A DNA stretch of 64,000 nucleotides from Catenulispora sp. MAP5-51 (lineage in GTDB: Bacteria; Actinomycetota; Actinomycetes; Streptomycetales; Catenulisporaceae): the NCBI RefSeq assembly GCF_041261205.1, contig NZ_JBGCCH010000016.1, positions 62,001 to 126,000 of the forward strand, read 5' to 3'. The translations under genes and the position numbers were made by a program. This document shows positions 19,893-29,663 of the stretch, piece after piece. How positions within the stretch are numbered: the first letter of the stretch is position 1; each line of letters starts with the position of its first letter. Under the pieces are notes generated by a model. The model was not told where the DNA came from and searched no databases. It was given only the letters and a program-made list of their open reading frames with translations.

Positions 19893-20798
19893 ATGCGTGC
19901 GGTAGAAACGGATTCCCACGACCCGACGGCTATTCCGGAAATGGAAAACGCGCGCGTATGGGCCGTAAGCGATCTGCATGTCGCGCATCCCGACAACAAA
20001 GCGATCGTGGAACGGCTGCGGCCCGCGCACCGGGACGACTGGCTGCTGGTCGCCGGCGACGTCGGCGAGATGTTCGAGGACGTCCTGGCGGCCCTGGAGC
20101 TGCTGGCCGGCCGCTTCGCCAAGGTGATCTGGACACCGGGCAACCACGAGCTGTGGACCCACCCGAAGGACCCGGTCACCCTGCGCGGCGAGTACCGCTA
20201 CCTGGGCCTGGTCGAACGCTGCCGGGCCCTGGGCGTGGTCACCCCCGAGGACGAGTACCCGGTCTGGACCGGCCAGGGCGGCCCGACGGTGATCGCCCCG
20301 CTGTTCGTCCTGTACGACTACACCTTCATGCCCCCGGGCGCCCGCGACACCGCCGAGGGCCTGGCCATCGCCGAGGCCGCCGGCATCGTCTGCACCGACC
20401 AGTACCTCCTGCACCCGGACCCGTATCCGACCCGCGAGGACTGGTGCCGCACCCGCGTGGCGTACACCGAGGACCGCCTCGCCGAACTGGACCCGGCCGT
20501 CCCGACCATCCTGGTCAACCACTACCCGCTGGTCCGCACGCCCACCAGAATCCTGCGCTACCCCGAGTTCGCCCAGTGGTGCGGCACCGAGGCCACCGCC
20601 GACTGGCACAAGCGCTTCAACGCCACCGACATGGTCTACGGACACCTGCACATCCCCCGCCGCACGGTCTACGACAACGTGCGCTTCACCGAGGTCTCCC
20701 TGGGCTACCCGCGCGAATGGAGCCAGCGCCCCCCGGTGGACCCGCTGCGCCAGATCCTGCCGACCCCGCCGCCGCCCCCCGGAGAGCAGCAATCGTGA
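19893..20798 (+). CDS. Calcineurin-like metallophosphoesterase
   Basis: A 301-residue cytoplasmic phosphoesterase with the dinuclear-metal motifs in order: SDLHVAH (about 25), AGDVGE (about 52), TPGNHELW (about 82), VNHYPL (about 207) and YGHLHIPRR (about 250). The ATG at 19893 has GGAGG four bases from it; the frame is open far upstream but that part is not coding-like. Its stop overlaps the PPTase start (GTGA). I recall phosphoesterases of this type next to Sfp-type PPTases in other actinomycetes, which hints at a role in carrier-protein or phosphopantetheine metabolism, but the substrate is unknown. Confidence 0.9.
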   Translation: MRAVETDSHDPTAIPEMENARVWAVSDLHVAHPDNKAIVERLRPAHRDDWLLVAGDVGEMFEDVLAALELLAGRFAKVIWTPGNHELWTHPKDPVTLRGEYRYLGLVERCRALGVVTPEDEYPVWTGQGGPTVIAPLFVLYDYTFMPPGARDTAEGLAIAEAAGIVCTDQYLLHPDPYPTREDWCRTRVAYTEDRLAELDPAVPTILVNHYPLVRTPTRILRYPEFAQWCGTEATADWHKRFNATDMVYGHLHIPRRTVYDNVRFTEVSLGYPREWSQRPPVDPLRQILPTPPPPPGEQQS

Positions 20799-21445
20799 TC
20801 GAGGACATCCTGCCGACCCCGGTGGTGGCGGTGGAGACCCGCACCGACATCGACGACCTGTTCCCCGAGGAAGCCGAACTGGTCGCCCGCGCGGTGGACA
20901 AACGGAAGCGCGAATTCGCCACAGCCCGCTGGTGCGCCCACAAAGCCCTCGCCGACCTGGGCCACGCACCGGCCCCCATCCTGCGCGGCCCGAAGAACGA
21001 ACCCCTGTGGCCCACCGGCGTCGTCGGCGCCCTGACCCACTGCGACGGCTACCGCGCCGCAGCCGTGGCCCCCGCCACCACCATCACGGGCCTGGGCATA
21101 GACGCCGAACCGCATGAGCAACTCCCGGCCGGAACGCTGAAACTGATCGCCCGCCCGGAGGAGATCCCGATGCTGTCGGCGCTGGCATCGCAGCACCCGG
21201 CGACGCACTGGGACAAAGTCCTGTTCAGCGCGAAGGAATCGGTCTACAAGGTCTGGTACCCCCTGGCCCACCGCTGGCTGGACTTCCAGGACGCGACCCT
21301 GCACTTCGACCCCCAGACCCGAACCTTCGAGGCCGAGCTGCACCAGCCGGGGCTGGTCGTCGGCGGCGTTCAGGTGACCCGGCTGAACGGGCGGTTCGCG
21401 GTGGAGGACGGGTTGGTGGTGACGGCGGTCGTCATCGCGGGCTGA
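20795..21445 (+). CDS. 4'-phosphopantetheinyl transferase, Sfp/EntD type
   Basis: A 216-residue enzyme that moves phosphopantetheine from CoA to the serine of carrier domains. Diagnostic motifs are GLGIDAEP (Mg-binding Asp and Glu) and FSAKESVYKVW; ARWCAHKAL and LTHCDGYRAAAVA also fit the EntD-like group. GTG start, coupled to the phosphoesterase by a 4-base overlap. It can serve the PKS ACPs and the free ACP in this window. Confidence 0.94.
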   Translation: MIEDILPTPVVAVETRTDIDDLFPEEAELVARAVDKRKREFATARWCAHKALADLGHAPAPILRGPKNEPLWPTGVVGALTHCDGYRAAAVAPATTITGLGIDAEPHEQLPAGTLKLIARPEEIPMLSALASQHPATHWDKVLFSAKESVYKVWYPLAHRWLDFQDATLHFDPQTRTFEAELHQPGLVVGGVQVTRLNGRFAVEDGLVVTAVVIAG

Positions 21446-21464
21446 CAGCGAAGCAGGGCGAACA

Positions 21465-21504
21465 CCGATCGGGCCGCCTCCCCCTGGGGAAGCGGCCCGA
21501 TCGG
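21465..21504. terminator. Bidirectional hairpin between PPTase and the beta-helix protein gene
   Basis: A 13-bp perfect stem (21465-21477 with 21492-21504) lies between convergent stops. A small gctaccgc triplication follows at about 21515-21539. Confidence 0.65.
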
Positions 21505-21539
21505 CCTACGTACGCGCTACCGCGCTACCGCGCTACCGC

Positions 21540-24500
21540 CTACGGATTGACATTGATCGTCATAGTGCTGGTCGTGTTCTGAATGTTGACGTCGTTATTG
21601 CTCTCCGTCAGATGGGTGAACGTGACCGTCCCGACGGCCGGTCCCTGCCCCGACTCCGGCAGCGGGTTCGCCCAGATGCCGTACCCGGACTTGCCGTTGC
21701 CGAAGCCGTCGTTGTTCGCGTGGGCCCCGGAGATGGTCATGTTCGTGAACGTCGTGTCCGTGAACGGGTACTGCGCGGTGCTGCCCACGTAGTCCGTCTG
21801 GAACATGATGCCGGTGTACGTCGGATCCGTGATCGATCCTCCGTTCACCCTGATGCCCTGGAAGGGGTTCGTCGCCGAGAAGGCCCAGATTGCTCCGAAG
21901 GCCTGGTTGCCCCAGAAGTGTCCGCCGTCGCGCGCCAGGGAGAAGTTCTGGATCGTGGTGGTCTGCGGGGCGGGTTCGAATCCTTCGAAGGCGAAGCCGA
22001 AGTTCAGCGAGCTGATCGTCAGGCCGGGGTAGCAGAGCGTGTCCAAGACGGTGAAGTTCTGGACCGTGTTCGCGCCGCCGCCGTAGATCGCGACGCCCGC
22101 CGCGCGCCAGGGGGCGATGGAGGTCACGTTCTGGATGGTGTTGTTGATCTCCTTGCAGCCGCTGCAGCTGTCCTGGGCGGCGAACAGTGCGAAGCTGTCG
22201 TCGCCGGTGGTGCGGGCCTCGTCGTTGGAGATGAGGTTGTTCTGGCTGCCGTTGGTGAGGTTGATGCCGTCCGCGAGGGTGTCGCGGATGCGCATGTTGG
22301 TGAACGAGCTGTTCGTGACGGCCGTCAGGCCCCAGACGCCGACCACGTTGTGCTCGATCCAGACGTTGTCGATCGAGATGTTCGACACGTTGGTGAGCTG
22401 GAAGGTGTGGCCGGGACCGTCGATGCGGGTGGTGTAGTTGCCGAACCAGGCGAAGCCGCTGAACGACGAACCGCTGGCGGTGGACTGCACGTCCCAGCCG
22501 GTGTCGGTGTTCGTCTGGCCCGACGGGGCGACGAACTGGGTGTACCAGACGCCGGCGCCGACGACCTTGACCGCCTTGCCCGACACGGTGATGCGCCCGG
22601 TCAGCGCGTACTGGCCGGCCGGCAGGTACACGCCGGTGTGGGTACCGGTGCTGTCCTGCTCCACCGTGTTGATGGCGTTCTGGACGTCCTGCTCGGCGAA
22701 GCCGGCCGGGACGATCAGGTGCGCCGGGTCGGGGTTGGCGGTGGGCGCGGTCTGCTCCAGGTTCATGAAGTCGATCGCGTACTGCGAGGTGTTCCCGCTG
22801 TCCTTCTTCAACGTGAACACGGTGCCGGTCGGGTAGGAGTTGGCCAGCAGGAAGCTGGACTCGTCGTAGATGTGCCGCGGCGAGCCCGCGCTCGGGGAGT
22901 CGCCGGGGCCGGTCTCGGCGCCGTAGAGCCACGCGTAGTGCGAGGTCAGGCTCAGCGGCTGCACCAGGGTGCCGTTCGCGTACAGGTCGAGGGTGGCGTT
23001 GATGCCGCCGCCGCCGGAGGCGTCCGGGAGCGAGTACCGCAGGACGAACGTGTTCGTCGACTCCCGCGAGGTCCAGCTGACCGAGTCGCCGGTGTTGTCC
23101 AGCGTCACGGCCTTGCGCTGCGTGGCCTCGCCGGCGATGTCGCCGATGGTGCGGTTCGGGCCGACGGCCGCCGCCGAGCCGCCCAGGGTGCCGTCGGTGC
23201 TCTTGTAGCTGTCGTAGGGCATGTTCGCGCCCTGACCCACGAACACCGGGGTGTCGCTGGTCAGGTGCGGGACCTTGATCGGCAGCTCGTTCGCGTCGGT
23301 CGCGATCACCATGTGCGCGGTGTACTTGCCGTTGACGGCGGTCCACGTGCCCAGGGTCACCGGGGCCGCGGTGGCGCCGGCGGCGATCGTGCCGCTGATC
23401 GAGCCGGTCAGGGTGGCCACGGTCGTGTTGTTCGAGTCCAGCAGGGTGACCGTGATGCCGTGCGAGCCGCTGGTGGTGGCGATCGTGCCCTGGTTCTTCA
23501 CCGAGGCGGTGAAGGTCACCGTGTTGCCGTTCGACGGGTTCGGCGGCGTCCAGGACAGCGTGCCGACCAGGTCGGCGGACTGCACCGGGGCGACGACCAG
23601 GTTGGTCGGGTTGGTGTAGCTCTGGTTGGCCTGCGTCTCGAAGTTCTTCTTCGACTCGTCGACCTTGGTGGTGAGCTGGTAGGTGCCGGCGGTCAGGGTG
23701 CCGATCGGCGCCGAGACGGTGGCGGTGGCGCCGGGCGCGAGCGCGCCGACGGTCGTCGAGCCGACCTTGTTGGTGCCCAGGTAGAAGTTGACGTCGGTGG
23801 CGACCGAGGCCGCGGTGCCGGCGTTGCCGATGACCGCCGAGGCGGTGACGTTGTCGGTCTCCACCGGCGCGGACGGGGTCCAGGAGGAGCTGGTCGGCGT
23901 CAGGTCCGGGTTCGGCGCCGGGGTGCCGAAGACCTGGAACTCCGCGACCTGCCCGCCGGGGGCGCCGCTGTTGCTGGTGATGGACAGCTCGACGTCGGCG
24001 ACGCGCGCGCTGACCGGGATGGTGACGGTGTTCTGGTTGCTGTTCGGGTCGAAGGAGTAGGACTGCGCCGCGGCGATCGTGGTGAACGTCGTCGCGCTCT
24101 GCTCCCGGCCCAGGACCGCGATGGTCTGGGTGCGGGCGCCCCAGGCCGTCGATGGGTTCAGCTTGACCACGACCGAGGTGATGTCGGCGTTGGCCCCCAG
24201 GTGCTCGGTCAGGGTCGAGGGGTAGGACGAGCCCTCGAAGTACGTGGTCACGTCGCCGTCGTTCGCGTTCGCCGGGGCGTAGGTGAAGGTGAACGCCGAG
24301 CCGTCGATCGGCTTGTTCAGCCCCAGGTTGGTCTGGTTGCCGCCGGAGCCGGTGCGGGTCACGGTGTTGGACGCCGTGGACTCGTTGCCGGCCGCGTCGT
24401 GCGCCTCGACGTAGTAGGACGCGGTCAGGGTGTCGGCGACCGAGTCGGTGTACGTCAGGGTGCTGCCGGAGACCGTGGTGATCTTCGCGTTGTTGCGGAA

Positions 24501-25886
24501 GACGTCATAGCCGGTCACACCGACGTTGTCGGTGCTGGCCGCCCAGGTCAGCTTCACCTGGCCGGAGGCCGGCTGGGTGTAGGCCAGGTTGGTCGGCGCG
24601 GTGGGCGGCTGCGTGTCGCCGCCGGTGGCGCCGGTGCGGCTCACGCTGTTGCTGTTCGCCGACTGGTTGCCCGCCGCGTCGTGCGCGCGCACGAAGTAGG
24701 TGACGGTCTCGGTGGTCGGCGGGTTGTCGGTGTACGTCAGCGCGGTCGCCGGGACCGAGGTCAGCAGCGTGTTGTTGGCGTACACGTCGTAGCCGGTGAC
24801 GGCCACGTTGTCGGTGCTGGCGCCCCAGGTCAGGGTGACCGCGCCGGAGGAGTTCTGGGTGTAGGCCAGGTTCGTCGGCGCGCTCGGCGGCGTGGTGTCC
24901 CCGCCGGTGGGGCCGTAGACCTCGAACTCGCCGATCTGGCCGGCCGGCCACCCGGTGTTGGCGGTGATGTTCAGCCGCACGTACCGCGTGGTGGTCGTGT
25001 TGAAGTTGATCGTCACCGTGTTGTTGTTCGCGGACGGGTCGAACGTGTACCCGGCCGAGGCGACGATGTCACTGAAGCTGGACCCGTCGGTGCTGCCCTG
25101 CACGGCCAGCGTCTGGGTCCGGGCGCCCCACGAGGTGGACGGCGGCAGCTTGAGCACCACCTGGTTGACCGACACCGAGGCGCCGAGGTCGACCTGCAGC
25201 CACTGCGGCAGCGCGTTGTCGGTGCTCTCCCAGTAGGTGGAGGCGTTGCCGTCGTTGGCGTTGGCCGGAACGTAGTTCTGGCTGTAGCCGCTGGCGGACA
25301 TCGTCTTGCCCGAGGCCAGGTTGGTCGAGGACACGGCGGCGCCGTAGACCTCGAACTCCGAGAGCTGCGCCGCGGTCCAGCCGGTGTTCGCGGTGATGTT
25401 CACCCGCACGTACCGGGCGCTGGTCGCGCCGAAGCTGATCGTCACGGCGTTGCCGTTGGCCGACGGGTCGAAGGTGTACCCGGTCGAGGCGACGATCGTG
25501 GAGAACGTCGAGTTGTCGGTGCTGCCCTGTACCGACAAGGTTTCGGTGCGCGCGCCCCAGGACGCCGGGAGCTTGAGCACGACCTGGTTCACCGACGTCG
25601 CGGCCCCCAGGTCGATCTGCGCCCACTGCGGGAAGGTGCCGTTGGCGCTCTCCCAGTACGAGTTCTGGTTGCCGTCGTTCAGGTCGGAGGCGACGTACGG
25701 CGAGTTCGAGCTGGAGACGGAGACCGCCTTGCCCAGCGCCAGATTGCTGCCCGCGGCCTGTGCCGTGGTCGCGGGCAGCATGGGCAGCAGCGCGGCCAGC
25801 ATGGCCGCCAGGACCAGGCCGACCGCGCCGCGGCGCCATCGTCTGGCCGGGGCCGGAGAGCCGGCCGTGAGTATTCCGGGACGCAT
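21540..25886 (-). CDS. Secreted multidomain protein: discoidin/FN3/CARDB modules with C-terminal beta-helix (GH87-like)
   Basis: A 1448-residue exported protein, probably a glucan hydrolase. ATG 25886 has GAGGAAG upstream and gives a signal peptide (RRWRRGAVGLVLAAMLAALL, cleavage after about AQA). Then two closely similar F5/8C (discoidin) modules (about 46-330), two FN3 modules (about 335-520), a third discoidin-like module (about 525-655), CARDB-like adhesion modules (about 660-860), a beta-sandwich stretch, and from about 1050 a right-handed beta-helix. The helix carries RDTLADGINLTNGSQNN and EARTTGDDSFAL; the Asp plus GDD arrangement resembles GH87 alpha-1,3-glucanase/mycodextranase. The class call rests on motif memory and needs a profile search. 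FN3 units repeat the phrase GYDVYANN/GYDVFRNN, so module duplication is recent. Confidence 0.85.
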   Translation of the reverse strand: MRPGILTAGSPAPARRWRRGAVGLVLAAMLAALLPMLPATTAQAAGSNLALGKAVSVSSSNSPYVASDLNDGNQNSYWESANGTFPQWAQIDLGAATSVNQVVLKLPASWGARTETLSVQGSTDNSTFSTIVASTGYTFDPSANGNAVTISFGATSARYVRVNITANTGWTAAQLSEFEVYGAAVSSTNLASGKTMSASGYSQNYVPANANDGNASTYWESTDNALPQWLQVDLGASVSVNQVVLKLPPSTSWGARTQTLAVQGSTDGSSFSDIVASAGYTFDPSANNNTVTINFNTTTTRYVRLNITANTGWPAGQIGEFEVYGPTGGDTTPPSAPTNLAYTQNSSGAVTLTWGASTDNVAVTGYDVYANNTLLTSVPATALTYTDNPPTTETVTYFVRAHDAAGNQSANSNSVSRTGATGGDTQPPTAPTNLAYTQPASGQVKLTWAASTDNVGVTGYDVFRNNAKITTVSGSTLTYTDSVADTLTASYYVEAHDAAGNESTASNTVTRTGSGGNQTNLGLNKPIDGSAFTFTYAPANANDGDVTTYFEGSSYPSTLTEHLGANADITSVVVKLNPSTAWGARTQTIAVLGREQSATTFTTIAAAQSYSFDPNSNQNTVTIPVSARVADVELSITSNSGAPGGQVAEFQVFGTPAPNPDLTPTSSSWTPSAPVETDNVTASAVIGNAGTAASVATDVNFYLGTNKVGSTTVGALAPGATATVSAPIGTLTAGTYQLTTKVDESKKNFETQANQSYTNPTNLVVAPVQSADLVGTLSWTPPNPSNGNTVTFTASVKNQGTIATTSGSHGITVTLLDSNNTTVATLTGSISGTIAAGATAAPVTLGTWTAVNGKYTAHMVIATDANELPIKVPHLTSDTPVFVGQGANMPYDSYKSTDGTLGGSAAAVGPNRTIGDIAGEATQRKAVTLDNTGDSVSWTSRESTNTFVLRYSLPDASGGGGINATLDLYANGTLVQPLSLTSHYAWLYGAETGPGDSPSAGSPRHIYDESSFLLANSYPTGTVFTLKKDSGNTSQYAIDFMNLEQTAPTANPDPAHLIVPAGFAEQDVQNAINTVEQDSTGTHTGVYLPAGQYALTGRITVSGKAVKVVGAGVWYTQFVAPSGQTNTDTGWDVQSTASGSSFSGFAWFGNYTTRIDGPGHTFQLTNVSNISIDNVWIEHNVVGVWGLTAVTNSSFTNMRIRDTLADGINLTNGSQNNLISNDEARTTGDDSFALFAAQDSCSGCKEINNTIQNVTSIAPWRAAGVAIYGGGANTVQNFTVLDTLCYPGLTISSLNFGFAFEGFEPAPQTTTIQNFSLARDGGHFWGNQAFGAIWAFSATNPFQGIRVNGGSITDPTYTGIMFQTDYVGSTAQYPFTDTTFTNMTISGAHANNDGFGNGKSGYGIWANPLPESGQGPAVGTVTFTHLTESNNDVNIQNTTSTMTINVNP

Positions 25887-26086
25887 CGACTTCCTCGGTT
25901 CGGTGGGGCGGGAAGGGGGACACGTCAGAGTCCTGCGAGACAATTTGCCGAACGAGAATTCGATCTTTTCATGACTCTGACGGCTTCTTGCGTCGTGCCA
26001 TGGGAAAGTTACAGAGACGCTACCGACAGGTCAAGAGATCGTGACTCGCGGGTTCGACAGAGCCCTGCCGAGCCATAAGGCGGGGC

Positions 26087-28216
26087 ATGGTTGCGTCCGA
26101 AGCGGCAGACACCCGGCGGCCGAGCATGCCGAGCCCCTCCGAGCAGTTGCCCGATCTGGATCCCGGGCAGCAGGCGGCGCTCGGCGAGGTCGGACGGCGA
26201 TGGGGCGACGGCATCGACGATCCGCGGTCCTGGCACGAAGCACTGCCCGTCGATCCGGCGCTCGACGCGTATCCGTCGGCGGTGGCGCCATCGCGCTTCG
26301 GGCGGTTCGTGCCGGTGGCGGTGGCGGTGGAAGAGGCCGACGAGAGCGACGAAGCTGAAGAAACCGACGAGTCCGAGCGACTGCCGACCGGTATGGGGAC
26401 TGTCCGACACCGTGTCCGCCGCGCTCTGCTCGGCCATCCGCTGCGCAGCAGCGCCATCGCGCACGAGCGGATGCGGAAGCTGATCGCGCTGCCGGTGTTG
26501 TCGGCCGACGCGCTGTCCTCCGTCGCCTACGGCCCCGAGGCCATGCTGGCGATCCTCGTCCTGGCCGGCACCGCCGGGCTGCGGAACGCGCTGCCGATCG
26601 CCGGCGCGATCGCCGTCCTCATGCTCGCCGTCGGCGTCTCCTACCGGCAGACGATCCGCGCCTATCCCAACGGCGGCGGGTCGTACATCGTGGCCAGCGG
26701 CAACCTCGGCCGGATCCCGGGACTGTTCGCGGCGGCCGGGCTGCTGGTCGACTACGTCCTGACGGTCGCGGTGTCGGTGTCCGCGGGCGTCGCCGCGTTG
26801 ACCTCCGCGGTGCCCTCGTTGGCGGGATCGGCCGTGCCCATCGGGCTGGGAGTGATAGCGGTTCTGCTCGCCGGGAACCTGCGCGGGGTGCGGCAGGCCG
26901 GTGCGATGTTCGCAGCACCCACATACGCCTTCATCCTGGCCGTGGCGCTGTTGATCGGGTTCGGGCTGGCCGACGCCGCGCGGCACAGCTTCCACGCGGC
27001 CGCTCCCCCTCATCTGAGCGTGCCCCAGAGCGCCGGGGTCCTGTTGATCCTGCGCGCTTTCGCCTCGGGCGCGACCGCCATGACAGGGGTCGAAGCCATC
27101 TCCGACGCGGTGCCGACGTTCCACAAGGCCGAATGGCGCAACGCGCGCACCACGCTGACCATCATGATCTCGCTGCTGATCGTGATGTTCGTGGGCACGG
27201 TCGTCGTCCTGCACCTGAGCGGCGTCGTCCCGAGTGGAGGTCAGACCGCCTTGTCCCAGCTGGCGCGCCGGCTTTACGGACCCGGACTGCTGTACGGCTT
27301 CACCCAGGCGGCGACCGCGGGGATCCTGCTGCTGGCCGCGAACACGGCGTTCAACGACTTCCCCCGCGTCCTGTTCTACCTGGCCCGGGACCGTCAGGCG
27401 CCCCGGATGTTCCTGCGCATGGGCGACCGGCTGGCGTTCAGCAACGGGATCGTCGTGCTGGCCGTCGCCGCCGCCGCGCTGTACGCGGCCTTCGGCGGCA
27501 AGACCGACCCGCTGATCCCGCTGTTCGCGGTCGGGGTGTTCCTGGCGTTCACGCTGTCCCAGGCCGGGATGGTCGTCCTGTGGTGGCGCGAGCGCGGTGA
27601 CCGGTGGCGCCGGAGCCTGGCCTGCAACGCGGTCGGGACGGTCATGTCGGGCGCGGTCTTCCTCACCGCGGGCGCCACGAAGTTCCTCGAGGGCGCCTGG
27701 GTCGCGGTGATCGCGGTGCTGGTGTTCGTGGGGCTCGCGCTGGGGATCCGCCGCTACTACGACCGCCTGGCCGCCGCCGTCGAGCTGTCCCCCGACCAGG
27801 ACCAGACGCCGCAGCAGATCCGCCACCTGTCGGTGGTCCCGCTCTCGGTCCTCGACCGGGCCGCGATGCGTGCGCTGGCCTACGCCGCCTCGCTCGGACA
27901 GCCGGTCCTGGTCCTGCACGTCAGCCCCACCGAGGAGGAGGCCGAGCGGTTCCGCGACTACTGGCGGCTGTGGGGAGCCCACCTGCCGCTGGAGGTCGTG
28001 GTGTCGCCGTATCGCACCACCGTCACCCCGCTGGTGGGCTCCCTGGAATCCCTCGCCACGCGACACAGGGGACTGACTCTCACGGTGATCATCCCGGAGA
28101 TCGTCGTCCGGCACTGGTGGCAGGCCCTGCTGCACGACCGGATCGCGTCGCGGCTGCGGCGGATGCTGCGGCACCTGCCGAGTGTGGTGATCACGTCAGT
28201 ACCCTTCCACCCCTGA
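26087..28216 (+). CDS. APC-family permease, KimA-like potassium transporter
   Basis: A 709-residue membrane protein. The run HERMRKLIALPVLSADALSS followed by VAYGPEAM (about 126-153) is characteristic of the KimA branch of the APC superfamily, known in Bacillus subtilis as a high-affinity K+ importer regulated by c-di-AMP. About 12 membrane segments span residues 135-560, followed by a soluble C-terminal domain of about 140 residues (LSVVPLSVLDRAAMRALAYA). Unusual is the first 105 residues: soluble and acidic (EEADESDEAEETDESE). ATG 26087 follows AAGGCGG; Met-102 would be an alternative start without the tail. No ydaO-type riboswitch is evident in the 200-base leader. Confidence 0.85.
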   Translation: MVASEAADTRRPSMPSPSEQLPDLDPGQQAALGEVGRRWGDGIDDPRSWHEALPVDPALDAYPSAVAPSRFGRFVPVAVAVEEADESDEAEETDESERLPTGMGTVRHRVRRALLGHPLRSSAIAHERMRKLIALPVLSADALSSVAYGPEAMLAILVLAGTAGLRNALPIAGAIAVLMLAVGVSYRQTIRAYPNGGGSYIVASGNLGRIPGLFAAAGLLVDYVLTVAVSVSAGVAALTSAVPSLAGSAVPIGLGVIAVLLAGNLRGVRQAGAMFAAPTYAFILAVALLIGFGLADAARHSFHAAAPPHLSVPQSAGVLLILRAFASGATAMTGVEAISDAVPTFHKAEWRNARTTLTIMISLLIVMFVGTVVVLHLSGVVPSGGQTALSQLARRLYGPGLLYGFTQAATAGILLLAANTAFNDFPRVLFYLARDRQAPRMFLRMGDRLAFSNGIVVLAVAAAALYAAFGGKTDPLIPLFAVGVFLAFTLSQAGMVVLWWRERGDRWRRSLACNAVGTVMSGAVFLTAGATKFLEGAWVAVIAVLVFVGLALGIRRYYDRLAAAVELSPDQDQTPQQIRHLSVVPLSVLDRAAMRALAYAASLGQPVLVLHVSPTEEEAERFRDYWRLWGAHLPLEVVVSPYRTTVTPLVGSLESLATRHRGLTLTVIIPEIVVRHWWQALLHDRIASRLRRMLRHLPSVVITSVPFHP

Positions 28217-28234
28217 GGGCCGGGTGCCGTTCCC

Positions 28235-29569
28235 TCAGCCGCCGTCGTTCCTGTCGCCCGGCGAGCACTTGTGCTTGCCGTGGCTGTTCGCCTTCGGGCC
28301 GCCGTCGCCGGGCTGGCATTTGGTCTGTGCCGGGCCGCCCTGTTCGGGTCCCGGGGCCGAAGGCTTGTGGGCGGTGGGAGGCGGCGGGGGCGTGCTTTGG
28401 GCCGGGGTTGCGGTGGTCGCGGGAAGCGTGGTCGGAGCGGCCGCCGGAGCCGGAACCAAGGCCGGGGCAGGGTTCTGCTGCGGGCCGGCCGCGCCGGCGC
28501 CGGGAACCGTCGAGTTCGGACTCGAGGTGTCGGCCGACGCGCCCGCGGTGAGCCAGTCCGCGCCCACACCCACGACGGCGACAGCGGCGAGGGCTGCGAC
28601 GCCGAGAGCGGCCAGACGGCGGCGTGGTCGCCGAAGGCCGGCACCAACAGCGACACCGGCACTGGCGCCGGCCGCAACACTGGCGCTGGCGCTGGAGGCG
28701 GTACTGGAGGCGACGACGCCGTCGGAGGAGACCGGGACCGCGGCGAGCTCCATGGTCCGGTCGTACGGGGCATAGCCGGGAAGCTCGTCCTCGCCGACGT
28801 CCATCAGGGCCCTCACCTCATCGGCCGCGGGCCTCGCCGAAGGGGTCCTGACCGTCATCGCGCGCATCACGTTCAGCCAGCCCGGGCCCAGCCGCGCGGG
28901 GATGCGCGGCGGCCGCAAGGCGTTGGCGGCGGCGCGTTCCAACGGCGTGCCGTGGTACTCGCGCTCGCCGGTCAGGGCCTCCAACAGCACCAGGCCCAGG
29001 GCATAGACGTCGACCGCCGGGGTCAGCGGCAGCCCCTCGGCCTGCTCGGGCGCGAGGTATCCGGCGGTGCCGACGATGCAGTCGGTGGCGGTGAGGGCCG
29101 GGCCGTCCACGGCGCGCGCGAACCCGAAGTCGGCGAGGTAGGGCGTGCCGTCGTCGGCGAGCAGCACGTTGCTGGGCTTCACGTCGCGGTGCACGATGCC
29201 CTGGGCGTGGATGTACGCCAGGGCGCCGGCCAGCGTCCGGCCGATGCGCTTCACCTCGCGCGGCTCGACCGGACCGGCGCTCAGCCGCTTGGCCAGCGTC
29301 GTCCCGCGCACGAGGGGCATCACGATGAAGCGATGGCCGTCGGCGCCGCGGCCGGTGTCGTACACGGGCAGCAGATGCGGATGGGCCAGCCGGGCCAGGA
29401 GCCGGGCTTCCTCGTCGACCCGCTCGGACGTGGTGTCGCCGATGTCGATCGTGCGGAAGACCTTCACGGCCACCTCGCGCCGCAACACCGTGTCATCGGC
29501 TTCGTAAACGCACGCCGTCGCCCCCTCCCCGATGAGTCGGCCAAGAATGTAGCGCCCGTTCACGTCCAT
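28235..29569 (-). CDS. Transmembrane Ser/Thr protein kinase (PknB family)
   Basis: A 444-residue Hanks-type kinase. Catalytic domain about 5-270: GEGATACVYEA loop, the Lys in EVAVKVF, HRDVKPSN, ADFGFAR and GYLAPEQ are all present, so it should be active. A juxtamembrane Ala/Ser-rich linker leads to one membrane helix (RRLAALGVAALAAVAVVGVG, about 330-350) and an extracellular Pro/Thr-rich tail with two cysteines, without PASTA repeats. ATG 29569 has GGAGAGGAG upstream, preferred over 29620. It converges on the permease gene with an 18-base gap. Confidence 0.93.
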   Translation of the reverse strand: MDVNGRYILGRLIGEGATACVYEADDTVLRREVAVKVFRTIDIGDTTSERVDEEARLLARLAHPHLLPVYDTGRGADGHRFIVMPLVRGTTLAKRLSAGPVEPREVKRIGRTLAGALAYIHAQGIVHRDVKPSNVLLADDGTPYLADFGFARAVDGPALTATDCIVGTAGYLAPEQAEGLPLTPAVDVYALGLVLLEALTGEREYHGTPLERAAANALRPPRIPARLGPGWLNVMRAMTVRTPSARPAADEVRALMDVGEDELPGYAPYDRTMELAAVPVSSDGVVASSTASSASASVAAGASAGVAVGAGLRRPRRRLAALGVAALAAVAVVGVGADWLTAGASADTSSPNSTVPGAGAAGPQQNPAPALVPAPAAAPTTLPATTATPAQSTPPPPPTAHKPSAPGPEQGGPAQTKCQPGDGGPKANSHGKHKCSPGDRNDGG

Positions 29570-29663
29570 CGACTTGCTCCTCTCCGCCGACGCCTGGATA
29601 CCGCGCTGTGGCGGGCCCAAACACCGGCGGAGTCCTCACCACAGAGTCCTCGCCGTAAGCTCC

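Noticed and set aside
25944-26086. c-di-AMP (ydaO-type) riboswitch before the KimA-like gene
   Set aside because: The leader is too short and I see none of the conserved core.
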